64,000 bases of DNA from an uncultured Shimia sp. (GCA_937897325.1 CALCOY010000071.1:1-64000); one strand, 5' to 3'. Positions 41,095-49,319 are shown, numbered from the stretch's first letter. Notes: a model not told the origin generated them from the sequence alone. Program-made: numbers and translations.

Positions 41095-41807
41095 GAGCGT
41101 ATCCGCGCACCGCGCTTGTTCTTCGCGATCTCGATCCCGGATCGAATGTGCTGGTCGCCCATGGACTCGTCCACCATGGCGACCAACTCCGGTCCGGCGG
41201 TGTCGGGGTGCCCGGTGTCGAAAGGCGGCTCGGGATTGTACTCGATCATAAGCTGGGTGATCTTCGCGACATCCTCGCCACGCAGTTCCGCCAGAAGCGT
41301 AAGGCCAAAATCGATGCCCGCCGTCACGCCGCCGCCGGTCATGCGGTTACGGTCGACGACCACGCGGTCGGAGGCGGTCTCGATCCCCATCGCTTCGAGC
41401 ACGGCGTAGACGGCCCAGTGGGTCGCCGCGCGGTAGCCGTCGAGCAGACCGGCCTGGCCCAGGATCAGCGCGCCGGAACAGACCGAGGTGACATAGCGTG
41501 CAGACTTTCCCGCCTCAATGAGGAAATCGAGCACCTCGTCATCGGCCATGATGTCGTTCGTCGTGTAGCCGCCGGGCACGAACAGAATGTCCAGGTGATC
41601 CGGCACCTGGGCGAAGGTATGTGTGGGGTTCAGCGACATGCCGCTGTCAGTCGGCACCGGATCGAGCGTTTTCCAGATGAGAAACGTATCGGCATGCATG
41701 CCGAGCACAGCCTGCGGCCCGGCGAGATCGAGCAGGGTGAACCCCGGATACACAAGCATCCCGACCTTGAGCGGCGCGGGCGATTGCTTGGGGATTTCAG
41801 TGGTCAT
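41091..41807 (-). CDS. DJ-1/PfpI family protein (isonitrile hydratase-like)
   Basis: Encodes 238 aa of the DJ-1/PfpI (class I glutamine amidotransferase-like) superfamily: Val-Gly-Met-Leu-Val-Tyr-Pro-Gly-Phe-Thr-Leu-Leu-Asp-Leu-Ala-Gly-Pro near 18-34 and the nucleophile elbow Thr-Ser-Val-Cys-Ser-Gly-Ala near 111-117. The nearby Ala-Thr-His-Trp motif matches isonitrile hydratase-like and AraC-associated members. AAGGA precedes the ATG at 41807. It follows the MFS gene by 11 bp. Likely a small-molecule hydratase or stress enzyme; the exact substrate is unknown. Confidence 0.88.
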   Translation of the reverse strand: MTTEIPKQSPAPLKVGMLVYPGFTLLDLAGPQAVLGMHADTFLIWKTLDPVPTDSGMSLNPTHTFAQVPDHLDILFVPGGYTTNDIMADDEVLDFLIEAGKSARYVTSVCSGALILGQAGLLDGYRAATHWAVYAVLEAMGIETASDRVVVDRNRMTGGGVTAGIDFGLTLLAELRGEDVAKITQLMIEYNPEPPFDTGHPDTAGPELVAMVDESMGDQHIRSGIEIAKNKRGARIRS

Positions 41808-41818
41808 AGCATGTCCTT

Positions 41819-43084
41819 TCAAAGCGTCCGGGAGGATGGGGCCGCACGGCTCCCCACAGGCAGGCTGCGGTCAATCGAACGCAGGGTGACGAGGGCGACG
41901 GCGAGGGCAAGCAGGGCGCAGAGCGCGATGGCCGCGATCATCGGCAGGGCGGTCCCGTCGAAGAACAGGCCGGTCAGGACGACGATCACCGCGCCACTCA
42001 ACACGTGAAGCGTGCCGCCGAGGGACGAGGCGAGGCCCGCGTTCTCCCCATGCGGATCGAGCGCCATCACCATCGTTGTCGGCACGATGACGCCAAGACA
42101 GGCATTGCCCAGAAACAGTCCGGCGATAATGACCGCAAGCGTCGCCTTTCCGGCCAGTGCGATCCCGAGCAAAAGAGCCATAAAGCCCGCAAACCCGACC
42201 GCCGCCCAACGGATCACACGCGGCATCCCGATCCTTCCGCTGAGTGGACCGGCCAATTGACCCGCCGCGAAGAAGCCCACTGCGTTAAGCGCGAAGGCCA
42301 GGCTGAATTGCATCGGTCCCAGTCCGAACTGCTCTGAATAGACGAAGGCGGCGGTGGCGATGAAGACCATGAAACCGGCAAAGCCGAAGCCGCCGACCAA
42401 GGTCAGCCCCATGAAGATCGGGTCGCGGAAGAGGGTCTTGCTCCCGCTCCAGAGTGTGCTTGGGTTCACGCGCACCCGTCGCTGCAAGGGAAGCGTCTCC
42501 GGCAGCGCCGTGACGGTCAGCAGCAAGCTCAGGCCCGCTGCGATGCCCAGCACCCAGAAGATCAGCCGCCAGTCGCCGATGATCAGCAAAACGCTCCCTG
42601 CCAGCGGGGCGAGCATGGGAGAGACGGAAATCACCAGCATCACCACCGCCATAAGACGCATGGCATCCGGCCCCGCATGCATGTCACGGATCACGGCACG
42701 CGGCAGCACCATCAGTACAGCGCCGCCGAACCCTTGCAGGATGCGAAAAGCGATCAGCCAGCTGATGGTGGGCGAGAGTGCGCAGCCGATGGATGCGACA
42801 ACGAAGATCGTGAGCCCCGTGTAGAGCGGTAGCTTGCGCCCCGCCTGGTCGGACCAAGGGCCGTAGATAAGCTGCGCCACCCCGAAGGCGGCGAAATAGG
42901 CGGCCAGTGTGAGCTGGGTCTTTGCTTCGTCGGCCCCGAGTCCCGCCGCGATCTTGGGCATGGCGGGGAGGTACATATCGATCGCGACAGGCCCGACCGC
43001 AGACAGGAGGCCGAGGATCAAGGCCGTCTGCAGCATGGGCGTGCCGTCTAAAAGGGTTCTAAAGCGTCGCATTGATGTAAACAT
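41819..43084 (-). CDS. Bcr/CflA-type multidrug MFS transporter
   Basis: Drug:H+ antiporter of 421 aa with 12 TM segments. The hallmark Ala-Ile-Asp-Met-Tyr-Leu-Pro-Ala-Met-Pro near residues 34-43 and Gly-Pro-Trp-Ser-Asp-Gln-Ala-Gly-Arg-Lys near 76-85 (motif A) identify the Bcr/CflA (DHA1) group. First gene of the operon and divergent from tetR with a 46-bp gap containing TGTAAA/TTTACA elements, so repression by the TetR protein is likely. Exports unknown toxic compounds. Confidence 0.92.
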   Translation of the reverse strand: MFTSMRRFRTLLDGTPMLQTALILGLLSAVGPVAIDMYLPAMPKIAAGLGADEAKTQLTLAAYFAAFGVAQLIYGPWSDQAGRKLPLYTGLTIFVVASIGCALSPTISWLIAFRILQGFGGAVLMVLPRAVIRDMHAGPDAMRLMAVVMLVISVSPMLAPLAGSVLLIIGDWRLIFWVLGIAAGLSLLLTVTALPETLPLQRRVRVNPSTLWSGSKTLFRDPIFMGLTLVGGFGFAGFMVFIATAAFVYSEQFGLGPMQFSLAFALNAVGFFAAGQLAGPLSGRIGMPRVIRWAAVGFAGFMALLLGIALAGKATLAVIIAGLFLGNACLGVIVPTTMVMALDPHGENAGLASSLGGTLHVLSGAVIVVLTGLFFDGTALPMIAAIALCALLALAVALVTLRSIDRSLPVGSRAAPSSRTL

Positions 43085-43113
43085 TCGTTTTCTTTACACA
43101 AGCGCAGGCAGCC

Positions 43114-43131
43114 TGTAAACAGATGTCTACA
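43114..43131. promoter_or_regulatory. candidate TetR operator
   Basis: TGTAAACA-GA-TGTCTACA is a near-perfect 18-bp palindrome (one mismatch) ending at the tetR start codon. A second, looser inverted pair TGTAAA (43076-43081) / TTTACA (43093-43098) overlaps the MFS start. Together they form a compact bidirectional operator region. Confidence 0.6.
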
Positions 43132-43772
43132 TGCAGACAGCAACGCGAAAAACGAAGATGACCGCCCACGCGAAGGATCGCGCCGCGACGGAAGCCCGTA
43201 TCCTGGATGCCGCACGCACGGTGTTCGCCTTGCGCGGCTACGACGCCGCCGGATTGCGGGAGATAGCGGAAGTGGCGCAGGCGAACCTGTCGCTCATCAG
43301 CCGGTATTTCGGCGGCAAGGAAGGGCTGCTTACTGCGCTGACGGATCAGTTTGTGGCGTCACGCCGAGAGGGCGGGCTCGGCTATCCACCGCAGGACACC
43401 CTTCCCGACGAAATCTATCACTACCTGCATGCCAAACTGCGCGACGATCTGAAGGAAGAGGAGATTATTCGGCTCATTATCAGCCGGTCCGCCATCGACG
43501 CGGAGTTTCGCAAGAAAGGTGCGGAAAATCTGGACGGAAAGGCGGACGCGAATTTCCGGGAGCGCGTCGCGCGACTGCAAGATCGCGGCGCGGTCCCCCC
43601 GGACATGGACATCGACCTGCTCTTCGCAGCGGTGATGCACGTATCGTTCTCTGTAAACTTCTTCGGGGCCATGATCGGGGATAGGCCCAAGGCCGAGATC
43701 GACGCGCTCTTCAAAGGGTTCGCTACCGCGCTGGCGAAGGGTTTGCCGAGTGCGGATTCCGGGATGAGATAA
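43131..43772 (+). CDS. TetR/AcrR family transcriptional regulator
   Basis: Repressor-type regulator of 213 aa. The N-terminal HTH (residues about 18-62) shows Arg-Ile-Leu-Asp-Ala-Ala-Arg-Thr-Val-Phe-Ala-Leu-Arg-Gly-Tyr, Gly-Leu-Arg-Glu-Ile-Ala and Leu-Ile-Ser-Arg-Tyr-Phe-Gly-Gly-Lys. The C-terminal helical domain is variable, as expected for ligand binding. Divergent from the MFS/DJ-1/DUF3817/CopD operon. ATG at 43131 lies at the edge of the proposed operator, so the protein probably represses itself too; Met at residue 10 is an alternative start. Confidence 0.92.
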   Translation: MQTATRKTKMTAHAKDRAATEARILDAARTVFALRGYDAAGLREIAEVAQANLSLISRYFGGKEGLLTALTDQFVASRREGGLGYPPQDTLPDEIYHYLHAKLRDDLKEEEIIRLIISRSAIDAEFRKKGAENLDGKADANFRERVARLQDRGAVPPDMDIDLLFAAVMHVSFSVNFFGAMIGDRPKAEIDALFKGFATALAKGLPSADSGMR

Positions 43773-43902
43773 GCTCTCCGCATGGCATCGTGGTGAGTTA
43801 TCGTCGGCGGTTGGCTCACCGCCACGCGAAAAGAGATTCACAGCGGAACAAGACCACCGCCGGGTCGGCGATGCTGTTGCAGAACGTCACGATGGTCGGA
43901 CT

Positions 43903-43927
43903 GCTTACGCGAAATCGTCGCGTAAGC
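43903..43927. repeat. GCTTACGCGA palindrome beside tRNA-Arg
   Basis: Perfect 10-bp arms GCTTACGCGA / TCGCGTAAGC around a 5-nt centre. Two more direct copies of the same core (GCTTACGC) lie on the other side of the tRNA at 44073 and 44084. The arrangement resembles arm-type or directionality-factor sites at an att locus. Confidence 0.6.
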
Positions 43928-43979
43928 AAAAGAAAGTCAGATTGCGGAAGTTCTATATAATTGATTTTAAAGTAAAAAT

Positions 43980-44056
43980 TGGCGCACCCGACAGGATTCG
44001 AACCTGTGACCTTCGGCTTCGGAGGCCGACACTCTATCCAGCTGAGCTACGGGTGC
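43980..44056 (-). tRNA. tRNA-Arg (anticodon CCG)
   Basis: Complete cloverleaf on the minus strand: acceptor GCACCCG pairs with CGGGTGC, D-arm AGCTCAGCTGGATAGAG, anticodon stem TCGGC/GCCGA with loop CTCCGAA (anticodon CCG), T-arm CAGGTTCGAATCCTG, and an encoded CCA. It lies at the right edge of the accessory region, next to a tRNA-Arg remnant at 44188. Confidence 0.96.
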
Positions 44057-44072
44057 TCAATTTTTTCCTACT

Positions 44073-44093
44073 GCTTACGCAGTGCTTACGCGA
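44073..44093 (+). repeat. direct repeat of GCTTACGC
   Basis: Two direct copies, GCTTACGCA at 44073 and GCTTACGCGA at 44084, 11 bp apart on the 5' side of tRNA-Arg. Identical in core to the palindrome at 43903-43927 on the 3' side. Likely leftovers of an integration locus. Confidence 0.55.
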
Positions 44094-44187
44094 ACTTTTG
44101 GCCCGAATGAAGAGCGAACCCGACATTCGCCCAAGCCGTTGTTTAGTAACTTCTTTCTTCCAGCACCTTCAAACTTCGCTGAACTTG

Positions 44188-44235
44188 ACATCCGCCTTCG
44201 GAGGGCGGCGCTCTATCCAGCTGAGCCATGGATCC
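44188..44235 (-). pseudogene. tRNA-Arg(CCG) remnant
   Basis: Minus-strand sequence matching the D-arm (GGCTCAGCTGGATAGAGC) and the anticodon arm (CGCC-CTCCGAA-GGCG, anticodon CCG) of tRNA-Arg. The acceptor stem does not pair, and the T-arm is missing after GGATGTCA. It is therefore a partial tRNA copy about 130 bp from the intact gene, most simply a scar of integration or recombination at this tRNA. Confidence 0.75.
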
Positions 44236-44286
44236 TCTCTGCGTGATCGTATAGCGGGCCAGCTGCAGACCCGCAATTGCAAAACG

Positions 44287-45507
44287 TCAGGCGAAAAGAT
44301 CGTGCGCCAGTTCCAATGCCTCAACCAGCACATCAACCTCGGCCTGCGTATTATACATCCCGAAAGAAGCGCGACAGGTCGCGGTCAGTCCCATATGCTC
44401 CATAAGCGGACCGACACAATGCTGGCCGGCACGCACCGCCACCCCTTTCTTGTCCAGAATGGTAGAGACATCATGCGCATGTGCCGACCCGTCCAACGTG
44501 AAAGAGAAAATCGCCCCCTTGCCCGCTGCTGTGCCCTGAAGCTGCAACCAGTTCAGCCCGCCCAAGCGGTCAGCTGCATAGTCGCGCAATGTATTTTCAT
44601 GGGCCGCAATCGCCTCCATTCCGTGGCCCATCATGTATTCAATCGCCACACCCAAACCGATCATCTGCACGATGCCTGGTGTGCCCGCTTCGAATTTCAT
44701 GGGCGGATCGTTATAGGTGACAGCGTCTTTGGTCACTTCCCGGATCATATCGCCGCCTCCGATAAAGGGGCGCATCTCAGCCATCCGCTCTGGCTTAACG
44801 TAAATCGCGCCCGATCCCGAAGGACCGTAAAGCTTGTGCCCGGTTATCGCGTAGAAATCCGGGTCGATATCCTGCAGATCGACAGACGCATGAACCGCCG
44901 ACTGGCTGCCGTCGACCAAGACAGGCACCCCCAGATCATGCGCGCCCCTACAAATGGACTTTACATCAACAACGGTCCCTAACATGTTGGACATATGCGT
45001 AATTGCGACCAGCTTTGTCCTCGGGCCTATCGCATCGAGAACGGCTTGTGGATCCAGACTGCCATCTGCGTCAACATCCACCCATTTCAGCACCACACCT
45101 TGCCGTTCGCGCAGAAAATGCCAGGGGACGATGTTGGCATGATGCTCCATAACGCTCAGCACGATCTCATCACCAGACTCAAAGCGCGGCGCGGCCCAGC
45201 CATAAGCCACCATGTTGATGCCTTCGGTTGTGCCCGAATTCATGATGATGCTGTTTTCGCTTGCTGCATTCAAAAAGCGCGCGATGATGCCCCGCACACC
45301 CTCGTATTTCTCGGTCGCGAGGTTCGACAGGAAATGCAGGCCTCGATGCACATTGGCATATTCCTCCGCATAGGCCCGTGTGACCGCGTCAATCACGACC
45401 TGCGGCTTTTGCGCCGAGGCCCCATTGTCGAGATAGACAAGTGGTTTGCCATTCACCTCACGCGACAGGATCGGAAAATCGGCGCGGATCTTTTCGACGT
45501 CATACAT
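44287..45507 (-). CDS. sufS: SufS-type cysteine desulfurase
   Basis: PLP-dependent class II cysteine desulfurase (406 aa) that supplies sulfur for Fe-S cluster assembly by SufBCD. It contains Tyr-Leu-Asp-Asn-Gly-Ala-Ser-Ala near 25, the PLP-binding Lys in Ile-Thr-Gly-His-Lys-Leu-Tyr-Gly-Pro near 225 and the catalytic Cys in Arg-Ala-Gly-Gln-His-Cys-Val-Gly-Pro near 361. ATG at 45507 preferred to TTG at 45513. It is the last gene of the suf operon visible here. The usual downstream sufT/sufA-type genes are absent and the tRNA-Arg locus follows instead. No SufE partner is adjacent. Confidence 0.95.
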   Translation of the reverse strand: MYDVEKIRADFPILSREVNGKPLVYLDNGASAQKPQVVIDAVTRAYAEEYANVHRGLHFLSNLATEKYEGVRGIIARFLNAASENSIIMNSGTTEGINMVAYGWAAPRFESGDEIVLSVMEHHANIVPWHFLRERQGVVLKWVDVDADGSLDPQAVLDAIGPRTKLVAITHMSNMLGTVVDVKSICRGAHDLGVPVLVDGSQSAVHASVDLQDIDPDFYAITGHKLYGPSGSGAIYVKPERMAEMRPFIGGGDMIREVTKDAVTYNDPPMKFEAGTPGIVQMIGLGVAIEYMMGHGMEAIAAHENTLRDYAADRLGGLNWLQLQGTAAGKGAIFSFTLDGSAHAHDVSTILDKKGVAVRAGQHCVGPLMEHMGLTATCRASFGMYNTQAEVDVLVEALELAHDLFA

Positions 45508-46099
45508 GCCCAAACACTCCCGCTGTGGCAGGGCCTCCTACCAGCGTGATGAGAAGCATCAGACCGATGAAGAGCGCTGCGAAAACTGCAATCAGAAGGC
45601 CAGCTGCCTTGGCCAGCGACCCGAAATTCAGACTGACATTGATGAAATGCAGCAGCAGATAAACCCCGTAAAGCGCCGCAGCCAAAGCCAGAAGCGCGGC
45701 CAGACCGGGCGAAATGAAGGTCAACACGATGATCGCCAACTGCGCGGCGGCGCGCAGAACTTGCAACCAGACGACCAAGGCCAGGATGTCGTCGAAACGG
45801 CCGCGCCCGTCCATCATGTGACCGACTTTGTAGATCACGTAAGCTGTCACAAAGAGTCCAACCGCCACCAGAAAGAATACCGCCAGCGGACTCAGCAAGG
45901 CAGTGGGCATGCCTTCGGGCAAAGGGAACATGAGCTGCGACAAGCCCCCAAGAAGCGCATTGATCGCCGCAACCGCCAGCATCGCTTGAAAAAGAACCGG
46001 ACGAGGGAGTTGCCAGCCAATGATTTCCTCTGCCGTCTCCGCAGGAGATCGCAACGTGTCGATCATCAGCCGTGGCCATGTGACTGCTTGGGGCATCAC
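45500..46099 (-). CDS. YIP1 family membrane protein
   Basis: Encodes 199 aa with about five TM segments and the Yip1-type N-terminus (Met-Ile-Asp-Thr-Leu-Arg-Ser-Pro-Ala-Glu-Thr-Ala-Glu-Glu-Ile, about 12-26), followed by Lys-Val-Gly-His-Met-Met-Asp-Gly-Arg-Gly near 90. Overlaps sufS by 8 bp and the preceding gene by 4 bp (ATGA), so it is part of the suf transcript. Function in bacteria unknown; presence within the suf operon is common in Rhodobacterales. Confidence 0.8.
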   Translation of the reverse strand: MMPQAVTWPRLMIDTLRSPAETAEEIIGWQLPRPVLFQAMLAVAAINALLGGLSQLMFPLPEGMPTALLSPLAVFFLVAVGLFVTAYVIYKVGHMMDGRGRFDDILALVVWLQVLRAAAQLAIIVLTFISPGLAALLALAAALYGVYLLLHFINVSLNFGSLAKAAGLLIAVFAALFIGLMLLITLVGGPATAGVFGHV

Positions 46100-46581
46100 A
46101 CCGTCCCTTTTTCACTGGCCAGCATACCGCTGATCCAGAACCACATAAAAACGCCAAACCAAAGCAGACCGACGATCTGCAGGCCGGGCCCCGGACCGAT
46201 AAACCCCGCCACAAGCCCATGCAACAGGATCAATGGGGTCGAGGCCAGCAGCGCCCAGAAAAGTGCAAGGCGCGCGCCATATGCCGTGCCTTTGCCACCC
46301 AAAAGCCGCGCCACAAGCCGCACCAGACCAGCGATGAGATAAAGAATGAGCGGCGCGATGAAAAGCCAGGCGAGCAGCGTTCCGCCCATGAGCATGTCAA
46401 GCTCTTGCCCGGTCTCATGCGCCTGGCGTGCAAGGGCAGGCATCCGGGCGATAAAAAACAGAAGGCACGCGCCCATAAGGTAAGCCAACGCGCGATCTTC
46501 TCGCTTGCCCAATGTCAGAAGGTCCTCAACGACCCGGCGCGGCCCCCGATAGGTGGCCGCAATGTCGCGCGTGATCGCCAT
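46096..46581 (-). CDS. YIP1-like membrane protein
   Basis: Encodes 161 aa with four predicted TM helices; the N-terminal 35 residues are polar and the middle has Leu-Leu-Ala-Trp-Leu-Phe-Ile-Ala-Pro-Leu-Ile-Leu-Tyr. It resembles its downstream neighbour in layout, so a duplicated Yip1-like pair is likely. It lies 3 bp after the sufD stop and overlaps the next gene by 4 bp. Function unknown. Confidence 0.75.
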   Translation of the reverse strand: MAITRDIAATYRGPRRVVEDLLTLGKREDRALAYLMGACLLFFIARMPALARQAHETGQELDMLMGGTLLAWLFIAPLILYLIAGLVRLVARLLGGKGTAYGARLALFWALLASTPLILLHGLVAGFIGPGPGLQIVGLLWFGVFMWFWISGMLASEKGTV

Positions 46582-46584
46582 GCG

Positions 46585-47865
46585 TCAGCTCTGGTGGCGC
46601 GTTAGCCAGGCCTCAAGGCGAGATACGATCTCGTCCCGGAGGTTTTCGTCTTCGATCTCCTCCACTGCTTCGGCAAGAAACGCGAGCGTCAGCAGGTTTG
46701 TCGCCTCTGCATGCGGCACACCGCGCGAGCGCAGGTAAAACAGGGCCGTCTCATCGATCGCACCTGAAGTGGAGCCATGCGAACAGGCCACATCGTCGGC
46801 GTATATTTCGAGCTCGGGCTTAGCGAGGAACTGGCTGTCATCGTCCAAGAGCAGCGACTGGCTGATCTGATAGCCATCCGTTTTCTGCGCGCCCTCCTTT
46901 ACGAGAATCTTGCCTTGGAAGACGCCCGTGGCGCCGTTTCGCAGGACCTTCTTGAAGACTTGTCGGCTTTCGCAGCGCAACGCGTCGTGCGTTACAAACA
47001 CGGTGTCGTCATGGTGAAAGTCACCGTCGCCCACGCAAGCACCCGCCACATGGGCCACTGCATCATCGCCGGTCAGTTCGATCACGCATTCATTGCGGGT
47101 CAGCACGCCGTTTGCGGTGAGCGTGAAGGATTTGAAAGTGCTCTCGGCGCCAAGTCTCGCGAATATGTGCGTGGCCGCGCGACGTTCGTGGTCTCTGCCC
47201 TGCGCCCGCACGTGATGGAAGGTCGCGCGATCTGCAACCTCGACCTCCATCACCTTATTGAAACGGGCCGCCGCGGGTCCGTTTTCCAGCAGGGTAAATT
47301 CCGTACCCGCATCCAGCTTGATCACGTGATGCAGAACAGCGTCCGAGCTTGTCGCTTGATGGTAGTAGATAAGTGAAATCGGCTTGCTCGGCTTGCCGGT
47401 CACATGGATCAGGACGCCATCGGTTGCAAAGGCCGTGTTCAGCGTTGCCAACGGCCGTTCGACAGGTTCCTGCCCCTCCGCCTCCAGTGCTCCGTAAAGA
47501 TCCCGCGCCCAGTGAATGTCGGAATTGGCCTCTGCCAAGCGGTCGATCCGAACATCTTCCAGCGTCAGGTCATCCGAGGCCTCTGGATCGAAAACACCGT
47601 CCACGAAAACGATTCTCAACCGATCCATCTCACTAAAGATAGGGGGTTCCTGCGGATCGAATTTCGCCGCTGCGGGCGCTTCAGGCTGGACAAGCGTATC
47701 GGGCCGCGTGTATTTCCAGTATTCATCCCGCCGATGCGGTAAGCCCATCTCGCGCAGACGCGACAGAGCATTCTTGCGCGCAGCCGCCGTCCATCCTGTT
47801 TCGACCAGCGACAAATCAGCGACTCGCGCATCCGTTGCGTCAACCTTGACTTGAGGAAGTGCCAT
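46585..47865 (-). CDS. sufD: Fe-S cluster assembly protein SufD
   Basis: Scaffold subunit (426 aa) of the SufBC2D complex, which builds Fe-S clusters using FADH2 and ATP. It has the SufB/SufD beta-helix core: Asp-Asp-Asp-Ser-Gln-Phe-Leu-Ala-Lys-Pro-Glu-Leu-Glu-Ile-Tyr-Ala-Asp-Asp-Val near 335 and Cys-Ser-His-Gly-Ser-Thr-Ser-Gly-Ala-Ile-Asp near 356, with the conserved His. Start overlaps the sufC stop (TAATG). Confidence 0.94.
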   Translation of the reverse strand: MALPQVKVDATDARVADLSLVETGWTAAARKNALSRLREMGLPHRRDEYWKYTRPDTLVQPEAPAAAKFDPQEPPIFSEMDRLRIVFVDGVFDPEASDDLTLEDVRIDRLAEANSDIHWARDLYGALEAEGQEPVERPLATLNTAFATDGVLIHVTGKPSKPISLIYYHQATSSDAVLHHVIKLDAGTEFTLLENGPAAARFNKVMEVEVADRATFHHVRAQGRDHERRAATHIFARLGAESTFKSFTLTANGVLTRNECVIELTGDDAVAHVAGACVGDGDFHHDDTVFVTHDALRCESRQVFKKVLRNGATGVFQGKILVKEGAQKTDGYQISQSLLLDDDSQFLAKPELEIYADDVACSHGSTSGAIDETALFYLRSRGVPHAEATNLLTLAFLAEAVEEIEDENLRDEIVSRLEAWLTRHQS

Positions 47866-48620
47866 TATGCAACCTCAGCCAGGATGTCGGCATAACCGTT
47901 GTTTTCGACTTCAAGCGCCAGATCCGGCCCACCGGTTTTGACGATCCGTCCATCGGCCATGATATGCACAACGTCCGGTTTGATGTGATCCAGCAGGCGC
48001 TGGTAATGCGTGATGACCAGGAACCCCCGGCCGGTATCACGCAGCGCATTCACCCCCTCGGAAACCAACTTCATCGCATCCACATCCAGGCCCGAATCCG
48101 TTTCATCGAGAATGCACATCTTCGGCTCCAGGATCGCCATCTGCAGGATCTCGTTGCGTTTCTTCTCCCCACCAGAGAAGCCCACATTGACCGGACGTTT
48201 CAGCATGTCTGCGTCGATCTTGAGATCTTTCGCCCTGGCGCGCACGAGCTTTAGGAAGTCAGCGGCACTTAACTCTTCTTCGTCACGTGCTTTCCGCTGT
48301 GCGTTCAAAGCCGTGCGCATGAACGTCATATTGCCTACGCCGGGGATCTCAACAGGATATTGGAAGGCCAGAAACAGACCTTCGGCTGACCGCTCTTCGG
48401 GCTCAAGCTCCAGCAGGTCCACATCGCCGAGATGCGCCGTGCCATCGGTCACTTCATAGCCTTCACGTCCCGAAAGCACATAGGACAGCGTCGACTTGCC
48501 CGATCCGTTCGGGCCCATGATCGCATGGACCTTGCCAGCCTCGACCGACAGATCGACGCCTTTGAGGATCTGCTTGTCTTCTTCCTCCAGTTTCACGTGC
48601 AAGTTTTTGATATTCAGCAT
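47865..48620 (-). CDS. sufC: Fe-S cluster assembly ATPase SufC
   Basis: ABC-type ATPase (251 aa) of the SufBC2D complex. Walker A GPNGSGKST at about 35-43, the ABC signature variant Phe-Ser-Gly-Gly-Glu-Lys-Lys-Arg near 150, Walker B Met-Cys-Ile-Leu-Asp-Glu-Thr-Asp-Ser-Gly-Leu-Asp near 170 and the switch His in Ile-Thr-His-Tyr-Gln-Arg near 205. ATG at 48620 follows GGTGGGAAAC. One-base overlap with sufD. Confidence 0.97.
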   Translation of the reverse strand: MLNIKNLHVKLEEEDKQILKGVDLSVEAGKVHAIMGPNGSGKSTLSYVLSGREGYEVTDGTAHLGDVDLLELEPEERSAEGLFLAFQYPVEIPGVGNMTFMRTALNAQRKARDEEELSAADFLKLVRARAKDLKIDADMLKRPVNVGFSGGEKKRNEILQMAILEPKMCILDETDSGLDVDAMKLVSEGVNALRDTGRGFLVITHYQRLLDHIKPDVVHIMADGRIVKTGGPDLALEVENNGYADILAEVA

Positions 48621-48695
48621 GTTTCCCACCTCATATGCAGGCGGCCCGCCGCGTTGGAACGTGGCAGGCCAGGAGTTCAAATATTCTCTGTTGAT

Positions 48696-49196
48696 TCAGT
48701 TGACCAGCAGCGGCATCCGCAAACCGGCCTGTATGAGCATGTTGTCGACGTGATCCGCAGAATAGAGTTGCACCCAGATGTCCGGCAGCAGAAAGGCCAG
48801 ATAGGGCTCCCCCAGATACATCAGCGGCAGACCGATCGCGATCCCGATGATATGCGGCTTGTCCCGCAGACCCAGCCCGATCATCACGACGATCATGATA
48901 CCCGCGACCACGCCCCAGGATCCGATGGCCGTGACCACGGTGTCCACGAAAGTCACAGGGATCGTGTAGGGGTTGGCATAGGTGAAGGCCACCACATTGC
49001 CTACCAGCACAGCGCCCATCGCGATGATCAGTGCGATCACCAGACCGACGGGGATCTTGCGCCGCTCTTGCATGTCTGAATGACGCTTGTCCGCAGTCGC
49101 ATTCATTGGTTCGACCAACCGCCCGGCCTTCGATTGATCGATACGCGCGATACGCTCCTGGAAACTCTGCTTTTGATTGTCCGACAGGTCTGACAC
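48696..49196 (-). CDS. membrane protein of the suf operon, unknown
   Basis: Encodes 166 aa from a GTG preceded by GGCGAGGG; an ATG at 49244 is an alternative. A polar N-terminus (with Gln-Ser-Phe-Gln-Glu-Arg-Ile-Ala-Arg-Ile) is followed by three TM segments (about 50-72, 80-102 and 105-135). Between sufB and sufC, where Rhodobacterales often carry a small hypothetical gene. Function unknown. Confidence 0.65.
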   Translation of the reverse strand: MSDLSDNQKQSFQERIARIDQSKAGRLVEPMNATADKRHSDMQERRKIPVGLVIALIIAMGAVLVGNVVAFTYANPYTIPVTFVDTVVTAIGSWGVVAGIMIVVMIGLGLRDKPHIIGIAIGLPLMYLGEPYLAFLLPDIWVQLYSADHVDNMLIQAGLRMPLLVN

Positions 49197-49319
49197 GTTC
49201 ACCCTCGCCCCAAGATTTTCCCGAATGACGTGTGCGAACGTCATGGCGAAAGTGAGACAGGTCAAGGGCAATTCCCGGTCGATCCGGGCACCTTGTCCGA
49301 ATTGTCGAAAAAGTGTCGG

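Noticed and set aside
43942-44982. A 346-codon plus-strand frame with the sequence [20 protein letters not shown] near its start
   Set aside because: This peptide is the well-known artefact of translating the complement of tRNA-Arg; the rest is antisense to sufS.
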